Origin: Ooceraea biroi
Taxonomy: Eukaryota > Arthropoda > Insecta > Hymenoptera > Formicidae
Length of the DNA stretch: 64,000 nt
Reading direction: 5' to 3'
Assembly: GCF_003672135.1 (NCBI RefSeq)
Contig: NC_039510.1
Span: forward strand, 16,182,001-16,246,000
Within the stretch, counting starts at the first letter, position 1; each line of letters opens with the position of its first letter. Below are positions 59,419 to 64,000 of the stretch, one piece after another. The position numbers were made by a program, and so were the translations under genes. Under the pieces are notes generated by a model. The model had not been told where the DNA came from. It saw nothing but the letters and a program-made list of their open reading frames with translations, and ran no database searches.

Positions 59419-62400
59419 ATGAAGGTGCCGAGCCAGTTTTGTGGTGCCACAATGGAGGATAGCTGCAGCCCCGCGTCCCAGAATCACAACGGCCAGCTGG
59501 CCGGCGGCGCGAACGTCTCCCTCGCCAACAACAAGCAGCAGGGCGGCAGCGACAACGGCAGCAACGGCGACGCCAAGGACCAGCGGCCGCAGTACTCGAT
59601 GCCTGGTATACTGCACTTTATCCAGCATGAATGGGCCCGCTTCGAGCTCGAGAGGTCCCAGTGGGAGCTGGACAGGGCGGAATTTCAGGTACGGGCCCCG
59701 ATTTGACAGCACCGGACCCGCATGTCGCGCCGCGAACCAACCACGCGATCATGATCCGCCTTATTGTCACTTGAGCTGTCATGTGACAAAATGACTGTGG
59801 TAACACATAAGGTCCAGGCAAACATTGACGGTATGGACGTTTGCGGTGGAATATGTTAGCGAGCAATGTCTTTGTAACGCGCTCAGAATCTATAGTTATT
59901 CGTACCACCGTAGCTTTTGACTCTTATGGTGTCAAAAGAGAGGCAGCAAGTATGTTTTCTTTCAGTTTATTCAAACGGTTCGTGTGTCTAGTAGAAAATA
60001 CTGTTTGTGTCTAGTGAAATATGAAAAAAAATTTCTAATACATAATAATGTTTACAATGACAAATTGCCGAGTTGATTAACTTTTGGTATTTTGTCGCAT
60101 AGGCTAGGATAGCTTTTCTTCAAGGTGAAAGAAAAGGACAGGAAAATTTGAAGAACGACCTCGTGAGGAGAATAAAAATGTTAGAATTTGCACTTAATCA
60201 AGAAAGGTAAATGATAACTAAATATAATATTATATATAATTTCAGCTTGCATTATTTGTAAGAAGAAATCCAACACACGCCTTACACGATAATAATACAT
60301 AAATTTAGAATTATATGCAATATATTTTAATCTTATAAATCTCTGGACCTACGTGTAATTATATGTATATATTATATGTATTTAATGAAACGTTGCATAT
60401 AACAGATGTTGAATTTTTTATTTAAAAAAAAAGATGTAACGTAATTGTACATGCATATATTTTTGCGAGCTAAGGCCAGAATGTGAAATCAGATAAACCC
60501 GATTAAGACTTACTATTAGAGTGTACTGTGTACAAGCAAGATAGATATTAGCATCGTATTATTAGACTGTTATTAGGCTGGTTGCATTTCCACGTCCATA
60601 TTTTATAATAACATACACTATCTATAATATTATAATATTATGATGATCTTACAAAAAAACGCTATATTTCTTATAATTTGTGCAGAGCAAAGTATAATAG
60701 CCTAAAATATGGTACTGACTTAGTAACGCAAGATGTCAAACCACCACTTTATGAAGAAGGTACCACATGTAATGTCTCCGAAGGTGGTGGTGGAGGCAGT
60801 GGTGGTAGTAGTGGTGGCGCTGGAGGAGGAGGAGATGGAGAGGCTTCATTTACATCTGTCAGTAATGTTAGTTGGAGACAAGGGCGTCAACTTCTAAGGC
60901 AGTATGTAAAACATTTGCTTTGACTTCAGGAAGACACCACTTTTCAGTTTTGCTAACGCATTAGTTTCCTTAATTATTATTTATTCTGTTTGATGAATAT
61001 ACATAGTAGCGGGGGAAAAGGAACATACAACTATTTAATTTCACTCTAGAAAACGGTTACAGTAGAGTTTCTTTCAGATATTTGCAAGAAATTGGATATA
61101 CTGACACAATAATAGATGTACGGTCAAACAGAGTACGATCACTACTCGGTTTAAATAATAATACAGACACGGAGGAAATGAACACTCCGGCATTAAATGG
61201 AAATGAAGGAGTTCACGATAAATCAGTTCACGATAAAGTCAGTCCAAGATCTATGCGCAACGAGCGCATGGTGCGCATGATAGCAAAGAATTCCTCAAAG
61301 AAGGTAAAGATCAACACAAGCTTGCTTATATATTTTTTAATTAATTACTAAAAGCTAAAAAAACGAAAAGTAAGAAGCAAACTAATAAAGATTTAAATGT
61401 CTTAAATGCCAATTGCAATTTTGTTGTACACAATAATTTCTCTTTATATATAAATAATAATTATTCTAATTTATAACACTCAAAGGAATAAAAAATAATA
61501 GAGTTAAATGAAATTTTAGTATCTTATCGTATCCAGAGAAATAACTTGTGCATGTCATTTCTACGTAAAAAATGATATTTTTCCAGCCACAACCATCTTC
61601 TATAGCAGAGGCAATGATATTAGACACAGAAGCGGCTGTTATAGCGAATTTTGAATTTTTGGGTCACACAGATATGGACATGGAAGAGGAGGAAGGCGAT
61701 GCAGAGGATGAAATTTATGATGCAAATACGGACAGCAAACCAAATAAAGTAACTTTTATTATATCCTTTTATATATTCTATATATATATATATATTATAT
61801 ATATATATTTCATCTATGCTACATTTCGTTGTACTAGCAATATTCTTTACTGCTATAACTTTCACATTCATCTTTCAGGCATCTATCCCCCTTCTAGCAG
61901 AGGATGTTGATACAGATGCCGAGGCGGAAGAAGTACTAAACGAATTAAATCTTCTCACAGAAATCGAGGAATCACCGCCTGGATCCATTCACTTGGAAAT
62001 GAATTCTTCAGAATGGAGTAAGTAATATATTCATCGTCATATATTGGAAGAAAAAATATATTATAAGCTATTTACATTAAACTAGCAGTATCACATTTTG
62101 CAATCTAACAATAATCCCCAATGCCATCTCGTAGATGCATTGCATAGAGGATTACAACCAGATCCAAGGCGTCCGAATAAAGAAGGTGACTCGACATTGG
62201 AATTAGGAGAATTAGAACAATTATGTGTTAACAATGATGCAGAGATAACATATGATGTAAGTTTAGAAAAATTCTTTCCGCAAATTAATTCGACATGCGA
62301 TTCACCGATGCTGATATCGATACCGTCGTCTCACTCAACAGATGGTTTCCACTACGAAGGAGACCTTCAGAAAAACATGGAACGCGAAATACACGTTACG

Positions 62401-63807
62401 GTCGCATTTCGACGCTGTCAGGGCACTTGTCTTCCATCCCACAGAGCCAGTTCTCATCACCGCGAGCGATGATCATACACTAAAATTGTGGAACCTTCAT
62501 AAGACTGTACCAGCGAAAAAGTTCGTAGATTCAAGCTGTTTTATCGCGTAATCGCTAATCGATAAGTCGCGATAGAGGATTCGTTATTTTGGCAACGAAT
62601 CGCGCGCGCGTCTTCTTACGTGCAATCTCATAATTTTTGCAGGTCAGCTTCGTTAGACGTAGAACCACTTTACACATTCAGATCACACACTGGACCTGTA
62701 CTGTGTCTGGCCATGTGCAGCGCGGGCAATCGATGCTACAGCGGTGGCTTGGATGGCAATATCCATTGCTGGACGCTTCCGCCACCTAACATCGATCCTT
62801 ACGATTCGTACGACCCAAGTGTCCTTAGTCACACGTTAACAGGGCACACGAACGCCGTTTGGGGCTTGAGCATGTATCACTTGCGCCCCACCATGCTGTC
62901 ATTTAGCGCGGACGGAACTGTGAAATTGTGGGCGCCGCAGGCCCCACAACCGCTTCTCAATACGTATGTCTCGGAGCAAGGTACGCGAACGTTATTCTAA
63001 TATTCCGAACTTGACACTGTGCCGTCCAGCGATAATCAAACCGTGAGTCGTATGTTAAAGTAACAAGAGAGTCTGTAATTCGCAGAGCTTTCTTTAGCGA
63101 ATGTGTTGATTCAATGTAAGTTTTCTCTCCGTGTCTGTACGCGCCCGTGAACGATTACACGTCGTAATGCACAATCCCGTTCTGTTTTTTTTTTTCTAGA
63201 CGGCATACCGACTTCGGTTGACTTTATCAGGGACGAGCCGCACAAGCTGGTCGTAGCTTATGAGGGTGCTTGCGTGGTGTTTGATACTGAAACCGGCGCG
63301 ATCGTGGCGCGATTGGAGGCGAACGAGACAAAAGGCGTGAATCGTGTCGTGGCGCATCCGACATTACCGCTCGTCGTGGCCGCGCACGAGGACCGGCACA
63401 TCCGATTCTACGATCACCGGTCGGCCACGCTCGCTCACGCGATGGTGGCACATCTGGATGCGGTTACTAGTCTCGCTGTGGATCCCCATGGTCTATACCT
63501 ACTTTCAGGCAGTAAGTAAAGTGATTCGTAATTATAGTATACCTTATCGTTCACCTTTACAATTACTTTTTGCATCTATATTACCTCCATATTTTACATT
63601 ACTAATTTTAACTCCGTTTTATTCCGTCACCGCCCAGGTCACGATTGCAGTATAAGATTATGGAACATGGACAACAAGACTTGTGTTCAAGAAATAACAG
63701 CGCATCGGAAGAAATTCGACGAAAGTATTCTAGATGTAGCGTTCCACCCGTCACGACCGTTCATAGCGAGCGCCGGCGCCGACGCTCTCGCCAAAGTGTT
63801 TGTGTGA
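59419..63807 (+). CDS. Cka: Striatin / Cka, STRIPAK scaffold with WD40 repeats
   Basis: Cytoplasmic scaffold that brings PP2A and GCK-type kinases together in the STRIPAK complex (JNK, Hippo and Ras-MAPK control). Eleven exons: 59419-59688, 60103-60206, 60686-60901, 61078-61303, 61587-61748, 61879-62017, 62135-62256, 62342-62520, 62643-62980, 63200-63511 and 63638-63807; phases close to 745 residues. Seen: caveolin-binding/coiled-coil block SMPGILHFIQHEWARFELER through FLQGERKGQENLKNDLVRR (about 57-125), a Gly/Ser-rich linker, RQLLRQYLQEIGYTDTI, acidic linkers, and WD40 repeats from KTWNAKYTLRSHF to the end GADALAKVFV, which matches vertebrate striatin. The start may instead be ATG 59452, which has a better context (acaATGG). 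A clear basic calmodulin-binding helix between residues about 370 and 400 was not seen in the exons found. Intron 8 uses the weak donor AAAAA|gttcgt. Confidence 0.95.
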
Positions 63808-64000
63808 AATGTGTAAAATCCGAGATACACTCACTGCTATCAAAATTGTTTCTACCACATCAAACCGAGCAATCTTTTGTACTCGTATCCTTTTTTAAAT
63901 AGCGTTATAACTTTGTGTCCATTTATACATACACGTACATACACACGACACACAAGCATATATATACATATATATATATATATAAAAAACACGTACATAC
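63808..64000 (+). other. Striatin 3' untranslated region start
   Basis: AT-rich tail with TA runs at the window end. No poly(A) signal reached before the edge. Confidence 0.5.

Noticed and set aside
58781..59452. 223-codon minus-strand open frame upstream of striatin
   Set aside because: Lies in a CpG island over the striatin leader, low-complexity Arg/Pro/Ser composition, no motif.
62098..62472. Open frame running through striatin exon 7 into the next intron and exon in the wrong frame
   Set aside because: A gtaagt donor at 62257 and the acceptor at 62341 restore the WD40 frame; the read-through is not coding.
1..64000. CRISPR arrays, operons, ribosome binding sites, tRNA or rRNA genes
   Set aside because: The window is eukaryotic with spliced genes. 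I saw no regularly spaced repeat array and no convincing tRNA cloverleaf or rRNA stretch by eye; a tRNA scan would be the decisive test.

Overview
This is a eukaryotic nuclear window, almost certainly from an insect and probably a hymenopteran such as an ant (inference). Genes are split by GT-AG introns, many of them 70-150 bases. Intergenic DNA is AT-rich, with separate CpG-rich islands at promoters. The families present (a pickpocket DEG/ENaC channel, Pka-C3, cryptocephal/ATF4, windei/ATF7IP, Cka/striatin) are insect-like, and the transposon debris fits hymenopteran genomes. I rebuilt every main gene exon by exon. Phases close and the products align with their families from memory, but no database was searched.

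Layout. Plus strand: a Pka-C3/PRKX-type kinase entering from the left (1274-3230, upstream exons not found), then a complete nine-exon DEG/ENaC channel (4034-6669). Minus strand: a tentative small gene (about 8215-9050) and a four-exon carbohydrate sulfotransferase (11701-13229). From 13.3 to 22.1 kb the DNA is AT-rich and gene-poor; it holds MITEs, a GT/AT microsatellite and a decayed Penelope-like retroelement between 82-base inverted repeats. Plus strand: a 17-beta-HSD/3-ketoacyl-CoA reductase (22151-24164), a nest of DNA transposons (24832-26373), then ATF4/cryptocephal (27210-34819). Minus strand: an RNF144-type RBR ubiquitin ligase (38152-40006) and windei/ATF7IP (44856-50879). Between 50.9 and 58.7 kb lie a CpG island with an orphan first-exon candidate and a 112-base near-perfect hairpin. 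Plus strand at the right end: striatin/Cka, complete (59419-63807).

The genes do not form one pathway. Several act in signalling or gene control: PKA catalytic subunit, ATF4 stress transcription factor, ATF7IP as partner of the H3K9 methyltransferase SETDB1, and striatin as the STRIPAK scaffold. The main finding is the ATF4 leader. It has a 3-codon uORF1 and a 60-codon uORF2 that is assembled across a splice junction and overlaps the main start out of frame by 83 bases, reproducing the vertebrate delayed-reinitiation layout. A second CpG island inside the ATF4 intron offers a phase-compatible alternative first exon lacking that uORF2. Other notable points are a GC-AG intron in the kinase, a tandem NAGNAG acceptor in ATF7IP, and two TTAA-flanked MITEs.
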